Assembly: GCA_009774465.1 (NCBI GenBank)
Contig: VSNT01000046.1
Coordinates: forward strand, 1-25,810
DNA from: Lachnospiraceae bacterium
Lineage (GTDB): Bacteria; Bacillota_A; Clostridia; Lachnospirales; Lachnospiraceae
DNA: 25,810 nt
Reading direction: 5' to 3'
Positions 15,144 through 23,148 of the stretch are shown here, one piece after another (positions within the stretch are counted from its first letter, which is position 1; each line of letters begins with the position of its first letter). A model generated the notes under the pieces. It saw only the letters and a list, made by a program, of their open reading frames with translations. It made no database searches and was not told the DNA's origin. Both the position numbers and the translations under genes were made by a program.

Positions 15144-16910
15144 ATGGTACAGTCAAGAACCCATACATGTAATCAGCTAAGAATCAGCGATGTTGGTAAG
15201 AAGGTAACTATCACAGGCTGGTACGATAATATGCGGAAGGTCAGCAGGAATCTTGGATTTTTGATTCTTCGTGATTTCTATGGCGTAACCCAGGTAGTGA
15301 TTGAGACAGAAGAAATGATGGCAAAGCTTTCCGGAATCAATAATGAGTCCACTCTTTCCATCACTGGTTTGGTAAGAGAACGCTCCAGTAAAAATTCTCA
15401 GATTGAAACAGGAGAAATTGAGGTGGTTCCTGAGGAAATCACTGTTTTGGGAAAATGCATTTATAATGAGCTTCCTTTTGAGGTGAACCGTTCTAAGGAA
15501 GCAGATGAGGCCACCAGATTAAAATACAGATATCTGGACCTTAGAAACCCTGCGGTAAAGGAAAAAATTGTACTGCGGAGTAAAATTGTGGCAGAGATCA
15601 GAAAGAGCATGATTGAGCATGATTTTCTGGAAATTACCACCCCCATTTTAACCTGCTCTTCTCCGGAAGGAGCAAGGGATTATCTGGTTCCTTCCAGAAA
15701 CCATCCGGGGAAATTTTATGCACTGCCCCAGGCTCCCCAGCAGTTTAAACAGCTTTTAATGACATCCGGATTTGACAGATATTTTCAGGTGGCTCCCTGT
15801 TTTCGGGATGAGGATGCCAGAGCAGACCGTTCTCCCGGAGAGTTTTATCAGTTGGATATGGAAATTGCGTTTGCAACGCAGGAAGATGTATTTGGGGTAA
15901 TAGAAGACGTGCTGCCTCCCATCTTTGCTAAGTATGGTAAGTATAAAACTGCATCCAGTGCGCCCTTTGCAAGGATTTCCTATAAAGATGCAATGGAAAA
16001 ATATGGTTCTGATAAGCCGGATTTACGAATAGACCTGTTAGTGCAGGATGCTACGGAATGTATGAATGACTGTGGGTTTGGACCTTTTGAGGGACAGACC
16101 GTGAAGGCAGTAGTGGTGGATCACTTTACAGCAACCCGAAAAGTGATTGATAAGATCTGTGCTGATGTGGAAGTGCAGAGTGGACAAAAGGCTTACTGGT
16201 TTAAGCTGGATGAAAATGGGGATTTTGCAGGAGGTATCTCCAAGTTTTTGCAGGATAGAAAAGAGCAGGTGATTGCGGCGCTTGGCTTAAAGAACGGGGA
16301 TTTTGTAGGACTGACAGCAGGTAAAAAGACAGACGCCCAAAAAACAGCCGGTGTGCTGCGGAAATTCCTGGGGATGAACTGTGAAGCTCATATGAAACAG
16401 GAATGCTACGAATTCTGCTGGATTGTGGATTTCCCCATGTATGAAATTGGTGAGGAATCAGGAGAACTGGAATTCTGTCATAATCCTTTTTCCATGCCTC
16501 AGGGAGGAATGGATGCACTTTTAAATAAAGATCCGCTGGATATTTATGCTTATCAGTATGATCTGGTATGTAATGGAGTGGAACTTTCTTCCGGCGCGGT
16601 GAGGAATCATGATCCTGAAATTATGGTAAAGGCATTCCAGATCGTAGGGCTTGCAGAAGAGGATGTAAAAGCAAAGTTTCCTGCCATGTACAATGCATTC
16701 TGCTATGGTGCGCCTCCACATGCAGGAATTGCACCCGGCGTGGACCGGATGGTAATGCTGATTGCAGGGGAAGAAAGCATCAGGGAGATAATTCCATTCC
16801 CTATGAATAAAACGGCGCAGGATGTTATGATGGGAGCGCCTTCGGCAGTTGATGAAAAACAGCTTCGTGACGTGCATATAAAGATTGACCTGCCAAAAGA
16901 AACACAGTAA
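15144..16910 (+). CDS. aspS: Aspartate--tRNA ligase
   Basis: 588 residues, the normal length of bacterial AspRS. It has an N-terminal OB-fold anticodon-binding domain (about 1-110) and a class II catalytic core. Motif 1 includes ITTPILTCSSPEGARDY, the aspartate-specific PQAPQQFKQLLM follows, motif 2 is FRDEDARADRSPGEFYQLD, and motif 3 is GVDRMVMLIAGEESIREIIPFP. The bacterial GAD insertion (about 290-410) is present. It charges tRNA-Asp with aspartate. The ATG follows GAGG and the promoter at 15058-15086. A lipoprotein gene begins 14 bases after the stop and may be read from the same transcript. Whether it is discriminating or also charges tRNA-Asn cannot be judged by eye. Confidence 0.97.
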   Translation: MVQSRTHTCNQLRISDVGKKVTITGWYDNMRKVSRNLGFLILRDFYGVTQVVIETEEMMAKLSGINNESTLSITGLVRERSSKNSQIETGEIEVVPEEITVLGKCIYNELPFEVNRSKEADEATRLKYRYLDLRNPAVKEKIVLRSKIVAEIRKSMIEHDFLEITTPILTCSSPEGARDYLVPSRNHPGKFYALPQAPQQFKQLLMTSGFDRYFQVAPCFRDEDARADRSPGEFYQLDMEIAFATQEDVFGVIEDVLPPIFAKYGKYKTASSAPFARISYKDAMEKYGSDKPDLRIDLLVQDATECMNDCGFGPFEGQTVKAVVVDHFTATRKVIDKICADVEVQSGQKAYWFKLDENGDFAGGISKFLQDRKEQVIAALGLKNGDFVGLTAGKKTDAQKTAGVLRKFLGMNCEAHMKQECYEFCWIVDFPMYEIGEESGELEFCHNPFSMPQGGMDALLNKDPLDIYAYQYDLVCNGVELSSGAVRNHDPEIMVKAFQIVGLAEEDVKAKFPAMYNAFCYGAPPHAGIAPGVDRMVMLIAGEESIREIIPFPMNKTAQDVMMGAPSAVDEKQLRDVHIKIDLPKETQ

Positions 16911-16924
16911 GTATGGAGGATGAT

Positions 16925-17362
16925 ATGAAAAAGAGCAAAATGATGCTTATGATGGTTTTGGGATTAAATATACTTCTTCTTGCCGGTTGTGGGAAAAAGC
17001 TGGGGGAAGAGTTTACGGAGGAAGTCAATACCTTAACCGGTGTATCGCTTACTGTGGATGAAGATAAATCGTCTGAAACAGGGGTTGCTTATACGATTGA
17101 TAACCAGTCTGATAAAGATATCAGTTTCGGACAGGATTATAGCCTGCAGATGGAAAAGGATGGAAAGTGGTATCAGGTGGAACCAAAGGAAGCAATCGCT
17201 GTAACGCTGGAGCTTTTGTGGCTTCCGGCAGGAGCTTCACAGACTTATGAGATTCAGTGGGATTCTTCCTATGGAAAGCTTGCTTCCGGCCGCTATAGAA
17301 TTGTGAAAAGTGTTGCTGATAATGAGTCAGGGTATTATCTGGCAGGGGAATTTCAGTTGTAA
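16925..17362 (+). CDS. Small Ig-like-domain lipoprotein
   Basis: 145 residues. A basic start and hydrophobic stretch lead to the lipobox LLLAGC (C22), so it is a predicted lipoprotein. The mature part is one beta-rich domain with VAYTIDNQSDKDISFGQDYSLQ, then KDGKWYQVEP, and SYGKLASGRYRIVKSV. This matches the bacterial Ig-like domain often annotated Big_14 in Firmicutes lipoproteins. GGAGG five bases upstream favours ATG 16925 over ATG 16913. It lies directly behind aspS, probably by read-through rather than shared function. The ligand and role are unknown. Confidence 0.75.
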   Translation: MKKSKMMLMMVLGLNILLLAGCGKKLGEEFTEEVNTLTGVSLTVDEDKSSETGVAYTIDNQSDKDISFGQDYSLQMEKDGKWYQVEPKEAIAVTLELLWLPAGASQTYEIQWDSSYGKLASGRYRIVKSVADNESGYYLAGEFQL

Positions 17363-17385
17363 GAAGCAGTAAATTAAAGGAAAAA

Positions 17386-17424
17386 GATGCAACTTTGATG
17401 CAAAAATGATGCTGTTTTGATGCA
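17386..17424 (+). promoter_or_regulatory. Four GATGCA boxes at exact 11-bp period
   Basis: GATGCA or GATGCT begins at 17386, 17397, 17408 and 17419, each exactly 11 bases apart, with T/A-rich spacers (consensus tGATGCA plus about four A/T). The last box overlaps a possible -35, TTGATG at 17417-17422, which is 17 bases before TTAATT at 17440-17445. Face-of-helix repeats running into the -35 are typical of an activator array of the OmpR/PhoB type. The protein that binds is not known. Confidence 0.6.
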
Positions 17425-17505
17425 GATAAAGTGTACACTTTAATTAGCTCCAGGTGGAGTGTGGGAGTTTGGTGTACAGGAAGGATAAGGGCGCATGAAA
17501 AGCAG

Positions 17506-18453
17506 TTGGAATTTGGTCAAAGGGGCATCTTTATTTTTTTATTCATAATTTTGTCAGGCTGCAGTATTCGTGAGCCGGAAAAGCAGCAGTTAATCAAAAA
17601 TATAAAGGAAGGAAAGACGCTGCTTTGGCAGATTCAGGATCAGCTTTTGGCGGAAGATAAACAGGAGGATGAAAAGGAGAAAACCTATTGGACGATTAGG
17701 GTGGAGGATTATCAGGTTTCGTTAAAGGACTTGGAACCCGGAACTTCTCTTAAACTTGTATTTTGTAAAGATGGCAGTGAAGCAATTGCACATATCTTTC
17801 AGAAAGGCATCGACTATGAGGATGCTGGAGAGGTGGAGGCAGAAGCCTTTGAAAATCTGCTGGGGCATAATGGATTTTGGCTCAGACGTCGGTTTCAGCA
17901 TATGGACTGGGTGTTTTTTAACACAATTCAGGAAGGAACATTAGTCTGCCTGGCCTATAGCTGGGGAACGGAATACCGGCCAAGTGAAAATTATATGGTA
18001 GATATTGATAAAGATGGAGATTTTGAACTTATATGCAACGTTACTTTTGGCGGTGACGGGGCAGAACGAACTTATATTTATCATTATTCCCAGGGGCAGA
18101 TTTGGGAAAGTGATGGCACGGGATTTTTAGACGAGCCATATGATGACTGGGGAGTGAACAGTCTGGAAACAGAATATCTGGCAAAAGAAGATATGCTGCG
18201 AGTCTGGTTTTGGAGAGAAGAATCAGGAGGCTATGAATCCAAAGATTATAAAATCAGTCTGGAGCAATTGGAAATGCATCCTTATGATGCAGGAAAAGTG
18301 TTTAAAATAGATATAAACGGAAATCATCCTGCCATTTACGACAGGATGAATTTTTGTTTAACATGGTTTTTAATCATTTACATCAGGAGAAAAGAAGGCG
18401 ACTGCTACAGCGCCGGGGCCTACATGAGTGCCGATAGTACCGCCTATGGTTGA
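17506..18453 (+). CDS. Lipoprotein with damaged or phase-variable reading frame
   Basis: The open frame encodes a hydrophobic stretch ending FLFIILSGC and then a mature domain of about 260 residues. The domain contains DIDKDGDFE, a calcium-loop-like DxDxDG motif, and NVTFGGDGAERTYIY. The in-frame starts are poor (GTG 17431, GTG 17461, TTG 17506, none with a well-placed binding site). A good ATG at 17495 with GGAAGG upstream lies in another frame and meets a run of seven T at 17534-17540. One extra T would give MKSSWNLVKGASLFFLFI leading into LSGC, a textbook lipoprotein signal. At the 3' end the frame runs through a terminator hairpin and 84 bases into the convergent DegV gene. It is probably a broken, slippery or mis-sequenced gene. 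Confidence 0.6.
   Translation: MEFGQRGIFIFLFIILSGCSIREPEKQQLIKNIKEGKTLLWQIQDQLLAEDKQEDEKEKTYWTIRVEDYQVSLKDLEPGTSLKLVFCKDGSEAIAHIFQKGIDYEDAGEVEAEAFENLLGHNGFWLRRRFQHMDWVFFNTIQEGTLVCLAYSWGTEYRPSENYMVDIDKDGDFELICNVTFGGDGAERTYIYHYSQGQIWESDGTGFLDEPYDDWGVNSLETEYLAKEDMLRVWFWREESGGYESKDYKISLEQLEMHPYDAGKVFKIDINGNHPAIYDRMNFCLTWFLIIYIRRKEGDCYSAGAYMSADSTAYG
18324..18358 (+). terminator. Probable terminator between convergent genes
   Basis: TCATCCTG at 18324-18331 and CAGGATGA at 18342-18349 form an 8-bp stem with a 10-base loop, followed by ATTTTTGTTT. It lies inside the open frame of the upstream lipoprotein, before its stop codon. The minus strand has only a weak T-run after the stem, so it acts mainly on the plus strand. 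Confidence 0.65.
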
Positions 18454-19224
18454 GATGGGGAGGGTATCAGTATGTCCTTCCCAAATGGATTTACTGTACT
18501 CAATATATTGCTTTATTAATGTATCGTCCAAGCCGGTATAACCCAGGGAAAAAGGTTTTTCAAAATCAATACCGCCGCACAAGCCAATCTGTTCGATTAA
18601 AAGATTATTCCCATGTTTTGCGCCTCTTGCCTTTCCAAGGACAGCCACTTCGCCATTTACCACTCCTACAACAGGCTTGATGGACAGGACGCTTCCGGTA
18701 AATGCGGCAGCCTTTGAAATGCGTCCGCCTTTTTTCAAATATTCCAGAGTGTCCAGCAGAGCGATGGTATGTATTCTCTTTTTACTCTTGGTCAATTCCG
18801 CTGCAATGGATGCGGCATCCATTCCTTCATCCTTAAGGCGCAGGGCGTATTCAACCAGTGCATGCTGCCCCACTGCAACATTTTCGCTGTCAATTACATA
18901 CACCTTTTTCTCAAATTCAGAAGCGGCAACAAATGCATTTTGATAAGTGCCGGAGAGTTTGCCGGATAAAGTGATAATAACAGGCTCATCCCCATCTGCC
19001 AAAACCCTGCGGATGGTTTCCTCAAAGGTGTAAGGAGAAATCTGGCTGGTGGTAGGAAGCTCTTCGCTTTCAATTAATTTTTCATAAAATTCTTTGTGTG
19101 ATAAATTGATCCCATCCTGATATTCAGTACCATGAAAAGTTATGGTAATAGGAAGAATGATCAAATCCTCACGATTTGAAACTGTAATGTCTGATGCTGA
19201 GTCGGTAATAATTTTTATAGCCAT
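18370..19224 (-). CDS. DegV family fatty-acid-binding protein (FakB-like)
   Basis: 284 residues, the usual DegV length. The family signatures are IITDSASDI near the start, TTSQISP (about 58-64), ITLSGKLSGTYQNA (about 83-96), LEYLKKGGRIS and the C-terminal IGTHVGPGA. DegV/FakB proteins bind one fatty acid and, in the Fak system, present it to the kinase FakA for phosphorylation in the cytoplasm. GGGAGGTT lies eight bases before ATG 19224. A separate strong promoter lies upstream, but the gene follows TetR on the same strand, so both own-promoter and read-through expression are possible. Its end overlaps the convergent lipoprotein frame. Confidence 0.93.
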   Translation of the reverse strand: MAIKIITDSASDITVSNREDLIILPITITFHGTEYQDGINLSHKEFYEKLIESEELPTTSQISPYTFEETIRRVLADGDEPVIITLSGKLSGTYQNAFVAASEFEKKVYVIDSENVAVGQHALVEYALRLKDEGMDAASIAAELTKSKKRIHTIALLDTLEYLKKGGRISKAAAFTGSVLSIKPVVGVVNGEVAVLGKARGAKHGNNLLIEQIGLCGGIDFEKPFSLGYTGLDDTLIKQYIEYSKSIWEGHTDTLPISTIGGTIGTHVGPGAVAVAFFSPDVND

Positions 19225-19259
19225 ATGTACTTAACCTCCCGTATCGTTTACAGAGGTTG

Positions 19260-19288
19260 AGTTTAGCACATGTCCGGCAGCCTGTCAA
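19260..19288 (-). promoter_or_regulatory. Promoter of the DegV gene
   Basis: On the minus strand, consensus TTGACA (19283-19288) and TAAACT (19260-19265) are 17 bases apart. The spacer contains GCACATGTCCGG (plus strand, 19266-19277), which shares TGTCCGG with the dyad ahead of the MMPL gene, so common control by TetR is possible. Confidence 0.7.
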
Positions 19289-19312
19289 TAAAAGAGGTTT
19301 GATTTCCGCGAG

Positions 19313-19891
19313 CTATCCCTTTACTCCGGCTGACACAGCGCCGATCAGAGATGTTTTTACCGTGAGCGTAAGGTAACTTATCATTTCTTCTTTTGTGCGG
19401 TCAGTTCGGTTCAGAAACCAGTCAAGGATCATGCCTGAGATTGCGCTTGTATAAAAATCACATAAAAACTGTTTATAATTTTGGGAAATTGAAGTATTCA
19501 TTGCTTTTTCAATTCCATCAATTATGATAGTAATGGAGTCGTGAAATTCCGAGAGGAAAAAACGATTCATTCCTTCCCGCCCCATAGCGTCATAAACGCA
19601 GCACAATATATGATCATTTGCATCAACATAATCAATAACAAAGCGGACAACCTCTTCATAATCGTGGAGAAGATCAAACTGTTTGACTACGATAAGCGCC
19701 TCCTGTTCCAACATCCAGTGCAGCATATCATTGATATCCTCAAAATGATAATAAAAAGTTTTCCGATTCATTCCGCAGTCATTGCAGATTTCACTTATGG
19801 TTATTTTTGAAAGGGGTTTCTTTTTCATGAACTTTTTGAATGAGTTTACCAGTATATGCTTTGTGTTCAGAGAAATATCTTCATGTGTCAT
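19313..19891 (-). CDS. TetR-family transcriptional regulator
   Basis: 192 residues. The N-terminal helix-turn-helix is clear: TKHILVNSFKKFMKKKPLSK, then ITISEICNDCGMNRKTFYYHFEDINDML (about 27-54). The larger C-terminal ligand domain resembles that of TetR proteins annotated with TetR_C_8 (DhaS-like). ATG 19891 is chosen because AAGGAA lies seven bases upstream; the frame is open to 20026, but that part is antisense-free read-in from the preceding gene. The ATG shares ATGA with the stop of the GLUG protein gene, so it is translationally coupled to that operon and probably represses it. A lipid inducer is inferred from the neighbours. Confidence 0.9.
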   Translation of the reverse strand: MTHEDISLNTKHILVNSFKKFMKKKPLSKITISEICNDCGMNRKTFYYHFEDINDMLHWMLEQEALIVVKQFDLLHDYEEVVRFVIDYVDANDHILCCVYDAMGREGMNRFFLSEFHDSITIIIDGIEKAMNTSISQNYKQFLCDFYTSAISGMILDWFLNRTDRTKEEMISYLTLTVKTSLIGAVSAGVKG

Positions 19892-22800
19892 GCCTTTATT
19901 CCTTTCTTTTTTTGTCCCTTTCGCTTTTTGAAATAAATCAGTAAAAGAATGAGAATGATTCCTGACGTACAAACAAAAATGGCAGTTAAAGTACCTGCCC
20001 CGGGCTTGGCAGGGGCGTCTGTGCACCTGAAAGTAAATTCGGGTGTGTCTGAATAAAAAATGAAATAGCTTCCATCGGTTTCAATCTGAGGCTTTTTCCA
20101 GCTTTCTTTTTCCAAAACTTCTATTTGTGGGTGTGACATGCCAGAGGGAATAAGATATCTTATCATATAAGGACCATTCCAGGTACTGGAAATGGAAATC
20201 TCCCAGCATTCCGACTTAAATGAAGCAGATTCCGGTTTACTGTCAATCTGTGTCAGGGTAAAAGTGTCTTCAGGAGCAAACATTCCCTCTATCAGTACTA
20301 TAGCCCGCTCGCCAATAAACTGTCGGCTTTCCAGCGTAGTGATATATTCAGTATAAATGGCCTCTATCGTCTGGTCAAAGGTAACAGAGGTATGGTCAAA
20401 GTCAGGCCAGCTGCCAATAAAGCCTTCCTTTTCAGGAACCTGTGGCAGAGAATCGGAATGGAAGGTGCCGCCATAGTTTAAAGTAACCACTGCAACAGGC
20501 TTTTCATCAGCGGTAAAGGTAAGATAAATATTGTTAAAAATATCAGGCAAATCTGGTGAAGCCATAAAGTCTTCGTAGGACAGGGGCTGAGCTTTTCCCT
20601 CATAACTCACTCCGTCAATACCGGCAAAGCCGCCTTCCACGAAGTAATTACTGCTGATTGCAGCATCAGAAGAAACATTGCCTGCAATAGAGCCCAGATT
20701 ATAGTTGCCCTGACTGATCTGTACCATGCTGTAACAGTTGGAAATATTGGTGCCATATCCTGCAATGCCGCCAATTTGATAATCCCCTTTTAAGGAACAT
20801 TTGGCGCTGCTTGAACGGATGGTGGAAGAACTATATCCTGCAATACCGCCGATCATTGCACCGCTTCCGGTAATCTGACCGCTGCTTAAGCATTCCATAA
20901 TACTTCCCAGGTTCATTTCACCTGCAATACCGCCCACATAATCTGTTTTACCAGTGACATCGCCATAATTTTTACATTGCCTTATTACAAGACGTTCCCT
21001 GTAGCTGAAATTCAAAGAAAGATCATAGTCGTCCAGATCAAAATCTCCTTCGGGATCCAGGGTATTTTCACGTGAAAGAGAGCCTGCAATGCCGCCCACA
21101 TCAAGGTCACCATTTATTTTGCCGTTATTGATACAATTCATTACTTTTCCCGTGGTATCCGTAAGCTGATCTTCATCGGAGACATCAGCATAAATATCAT
21201 CAGGATCTGTATGGGTTGGATTGGTAAGCAGATTACCAATTACATTTAATTCATTTACAATTGCCTGAAAATCATCCAGCAGGATCTGATCCTGTCCGTC
21301 AAGCATGGAATTCAGCTTCCGCATATCCAGGATAATGGAAGAAAAGCTGTTATTTAATGTCACTTTGGATGAGGAAATACGGGAACTGATAACAGATGCC
21401 TGATTTTTAACATTTCCCTGCAGGTCATTTAATGCCTGAGAAGCATCCTCATATACATTATTCTGCACTTCATTGATATCTTCTTCTATTTGCTCCCGGT
21501 CAATGTTTAAGCCATCTTTGATGGAATTTCCCGATACGGAAGGCCAGTCTTCGGGCCATTGGAAGGAAGGGGAGGGAGAAGATTCAGGAACCGGTGATGA
21601 TGCAGCCTCCGGCGCTGAAAGCACTTTTGGGCGGTACCCTGCCGGCGCGGCGTATAAAGGTGCGGGAGTAAACTGTCCTTCCTGAATGCTGGTTTCATTT
21701 GTATAATCAGAGGCCACGGTCGGTTCCGGTGTTGCGCCTGTTTCCGGAGAAGCAGCAGGCCCCGGCGCCGCACTTGCTTCCGGAGAAGCAGTTGCCTCTG
21801 GCACTGCGCCTGTTTCCGGCAGAGCGTTTGTATCTGGCGCAGCAGTTGCTTCCGGTATTGCAGATGCGTCCGGCGTTTTCGTCGGTTCCGCAGATGGAGA
21901 CGAAGATGGCATCTGCAGTTGATCTAAAAACTCCAGAGAAACAGGCTTGGGAGAAGGAAGCGCAGTAAGGTCTGTCAAGTTGGAAAAGTCATCAAAGTAT
22001 CCGCTGGCATTATTCATAATGGTATCCACAGCATTCTGCGCATTTTCTACGGAATCAAGCAAAACACTTACCTGTCCGGTAAGAGAAGCAGAAGAGTTGG
22101 AAGCATCCTCATTCAGCCTGGAAAGGAGCTGATGAAGTGCATCAAGCTCAGAATTGAGCTGTGAGAGGATACTTTGAGAAAATTCCAGCTCACTGCTGGG
22201 TTCCATTTGTCCTGCAATGCCGCCCACATCCTTACGTCCGTTTAAAAGCCCATAGTTGATGCAGCCTTCTATGTATCCTTCCTGACGCCCTGCGATTCCG
22301 CCTATATTATATCCCACATGCTGATAGCCGATAGAGCCATTATTAGTACAGCCTTTTATAATGCCGGAATTGCAGCCTGTAATGCCGCCTACGTCTGTTA
22401 CGGAGGAAGCATTTTCCGTAGTGAGAAAATCGCTGATGGCAGCGTCAAGTTTAAGGGAGGAAAGATCAATTCCTTCATCGGAGGCGGTTGTGTTAATGAA
22501 AGAGTGGTTGGTACTGTTTAAAATGCTGCCTTTATTATTGCCTGCAATGCCGCCTGTCAAATGGCTGCCATATACCACCCCGTTAGAAGAGCAGTTGGCA
22601 ATCACGCCTGTCAGCTCATTTACGCCTGCGATGCTGCCGGCTTCGTCTGCACCGGTTACATTTCCGGAAGAACTGCATTCATTTATATATCCATAGTTGC
22701 AGCCTGCAAGAAGAGCCAGACCTAAGTGGCCTTTCTCTCCTTTGGCAGTGCCGGATACGGATAACTGGTGGATTTCCCCCTGTTCCTGTACATAGCGGAA

Positions 22801-23148
22801 CAGGCCGATATAATTACTTCCACTGTTTAAAGACAGTCCTTTGATCACGTGTCCCTGACCAAGGAAAATGCCGCCAAAGGTGGGAATGGGTTCAAAATCC
22901 GTATTACTTACATCAATATCATTATCCAGAACAAAAATTTTATTTTGAGACCAGGTATCCAGACTGCATTTTTCTGCAAAGGAAATCAGATCTTCCGGGG
23001 TGGAGATATGGACAGCCTCCGAAAGATCATATTCGGAATCTTCTTTAGCATGAACGGTAAAAACAGCCATTGGCGCTGATATAACTAAAGTTAAAGTCAG
23101 GAAAAATGCAGTAAATTTTTGAGCAGCAGATCTAAGAAGTCTGTTCAT
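19888..23148 (-). CDS. Giant GLUG-repeat surface protein with coiled-coil core
   Basis: 1086 residues. In order it has a signal peptide (about 1-34) and a first array of about six GLUG-like units (GGIAG followed by a turn and a Cys, about 100-315). Then come a helical coiled-coil (about 318-388), a Pro/Ala/Thr/Glu-rich linker (about 395-537), a second coiled-coil (about 545-645) and a second array of about five GLUG units (about 665-835). A short NYGGTFHSDSLPQVP segment, a beta domain (about 940-1045), one membrane span (about 1052-1073) and a Lys-rich tail close it. It should be membrane-anchored with a very long exterior part. ATG 23148 has AAGGAAG eight bases upstream and overlaps the MMPL stop by 17 bases. 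The function is unknown; a partner of the MMPL pump is inferred. Confidence 0.85.
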   Translation of the reverse strand: MNRLLRSAAQKFTAFFLTLTLVISAPMAVFTVHAKEDSEYDLSEAVHISTPEDLISFAEKCSLDTWSQNKIFVLDNDIDVSNTDFEPIPTFGGIFLGQGHVIKGLSLNSGSNYIGLFRYVQEQGEIHQLSVSGTAKGEKGHLGLALLAGCNYGYINECSSSGNVTGADEAGSIAGVNELTGVIANCSSNGVVYGSHLTGGIAGNNKGSILNSTNHSFINTTASDEGIDLSSLKLDAAISDFLTTENASSVTDVGGITGCNSGIIKGCTNNGSIGYQHVGYNIGGIAGRQEGYIEGCINYGLLNGRKDVGGIAGQMEPSSELEFSQSILSQLNSELDALHQLLSRLNEDASNSSASLTGQVSVLLDSVENAQNAVDTIMNNASGYFDDFSNLTDLTALPSPKPVSLEFLDQLQMPSSSPSAEPTKTPDASAIPEATAAPDTNALPETGAVPEATASPEASAAPGPAASPETGATPEPTVASDYTNETSIQEGQFTPAPLYAAPAGYRPKVLSAPEAASSPVPESSPSPSFQWPEDWPSVSGNSIKDGLNIDREQIEEDINEVQNNVYEDASQALNDLQGNVKNQASVISSRISSSKVTLNNSFSSIILDMRKLNSMLDGQDQILLDDFQAIVNELNVIGNLLTNPTHTDPDDIYADVSDEDQLTDTTGKVMNCINNGKINGDLDVGGIAGSLSRENTLDPEGDFDLDDYDLSLNFSYRERLVIRQCKNYGDVTGKTDYVGGIAGEMNLGSIMECLSSGQITGSGAMIGGIAGYSSSTIRSSSAKCSLKGDYQIGGIAGYGTNISNCYSMVQISQGNYNLGSIAGNVSSDAAISSNYFVEGGFAGIDGVSYEGKAQPLSYEDFMASPDLPDIFNNIYLTFTADEKPVAVVTLNYGGTFHSDSLPQVPEKEGFIGSWPDFDHTSVTFDQTIEAIYTEYITTLESRQFIGERAIVLIEGMFAPEDTFTLTQIDSKPESASFKSECWEISISSTWNGPYMIRYLIPSGMSHPQIEVLEKESWKKPQIETDGSYFIFYSDTPEFTFRCTDAPAKPGAGTLTAIFVCTSGIILILLLIYFKKRKGQKKKGIKA
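21715..21895 (-). repeat. Degenerate tandem repeat encoding Pro/Ala/Glu linker
   Basis: Related units of about 24-30 bases, containing TCCGG with GCAG or GCGC on the plus strand, encode repeated segments of the type PEATAAPD, PETGAVPE and PEASAAPG in the GLUG protein. The stretch is more GC-rich than its surroundings. Copy number is likely to vary between strains. Confidence 0.6.

Noticed and set aside
19892..20026. Longer N-terminus for the TetR protein
   Set aside because: The extension overlaps the end of the GLUG gene in another frame, and the ribosome binding site points to ATG 19891.
21715..21895. CRISPR-like or mobile repeat in the GC-rich stretch
   Set aside because: The units are degenerate and in-frame and encode a Pro/Ala linker. 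There are no conserved repeats with unique spacers.
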